IMG/VR virus record: IMGVR_UViG_3300008266_001103
Span: 1-23,517 of that record
Length of the DNA stretch: 23,517 nucleotides
From: a virus
Reading direction: 5' to 3' (one strand)
The position numbers and the translations under genes are program-made. How positions within the stretch are numbered: position 1 is the stretch's first letter; every line of letters starts with the position of its first letter. Positions 23,356 through 23,517 of this stretch are shown here, in pieces. The notes below the pieces were generated by a model. That model did no database searches, was not told the origin of the DNA, and worked only from the letters and a program-made list of their open reading frames with translations.

Positions 23356-23517
23356 TACCAACCAGCAGAGAGTTTACCGCGCCTGTTGAGGTTGATCTGC
23401 GAGACGAACTTCTTGCCCTTCGTGGCTGCACCAGCACCACGCATGGTGGAATGCGTGATACCGACGTTGATGTCCTTTTCAGGGTAGCCGTTCTGGCCCG
23501 TGGACTCTTTGTTCGGC
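23355..23517 (-). CDS. Small conserved phage protein, C-terminal 53 residues only
   Basis: The frame enters at the right window edge and ends in TAA 23357-23355, which overlaps the adaptor ATG. The visible residues include NGYPEKDINVGITHSTMRGA and GAATKGKKFVSQIN, with a basic end (NRRGKLSAGW). Small glycine/lysine-rich proteins with MRG.GAA.KG are common just before the adaptor gene in aquatic podoviruses. The start lies outside the window, so full length is unknown. Function not established; likely virion-associated. Confidence 0.75.
   Translation of the reverse strand, partial: PNKESTGQNGYPEKDINVGITHSTMRGAGAATKGKKFVSQINLNRRGKLSAGW

Overview
The window is part of the late structural region of a tailed bacteriophage, most likely a podovirus-type phage of an aquatic Gram-negative bacterium. 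It has no host genes, RNA genes, integrase, IS elements or CRISPR arrays. Every credible gene lies on the minus strand, so transcription runs from base 23517 down to base 1. Genes are packed nose to tail: the largest gap I could find is 15 bases, and many junctions are ATGA, GTGA, TGATG or TAATG stop/start overlaps. There is no stretch of 300 bases without a gene, and I saw no internal promoter or terminator. The window therefore looks like one long, translationally coupled operon. The phage assignment rests on recognisable protein families; the host and habitat are inferred from family resemblance to phages assembled from aquatic metagenomes.

Layout in transcription order. 23517-21152: the end of a small conserved protein, a head-tail adaptor (tail-tubular-A-like), and several small conserved virion proteins. 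21148-18638: a small zinc-ribbon protein, a 417-residue protein sharing a repeated domain with the gene upstream of the zinc ribbon, a 119-residue beta-rich protein, and a protein made almost entirely of 22-residue repeats. 18626-15881: a tail fibre followed by two tandem paralogous proteins. 15877-14785: a 57-residue gene, a GTA-type holin and an M15-type endolysin, forming a lysis cassette inside the structural operon. 14804-11914: a large modular tail/hub protein and a C1q/TNF-like jelly-roll protein. 11912-1: four very large, low-complexity or polyvalent proteins that are probably packaged in the capsid and ejected with the DNA. The last is open for at least 1680 codons and runs off the window edge.

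Together these genes would build the connector and tail, recognise the host surface, provide the internal ejection proteins, and lyse the cell. The points most worth attention are: the giant terminal protein, with a zinc metallopeptidase signature and a possible second enzymatic domain; a roughly 1140-residue virion protein broken by two frame changes of the same sign, neither at a convincing slippery site; a domain present three times across two genes flanking a zinc ribbon; the tandem paralogues whose last codons carry the ribosome binding site of the next gene; and the 22-residue repeat protein. I found no clear anti-phage or other accessory system beyond this.
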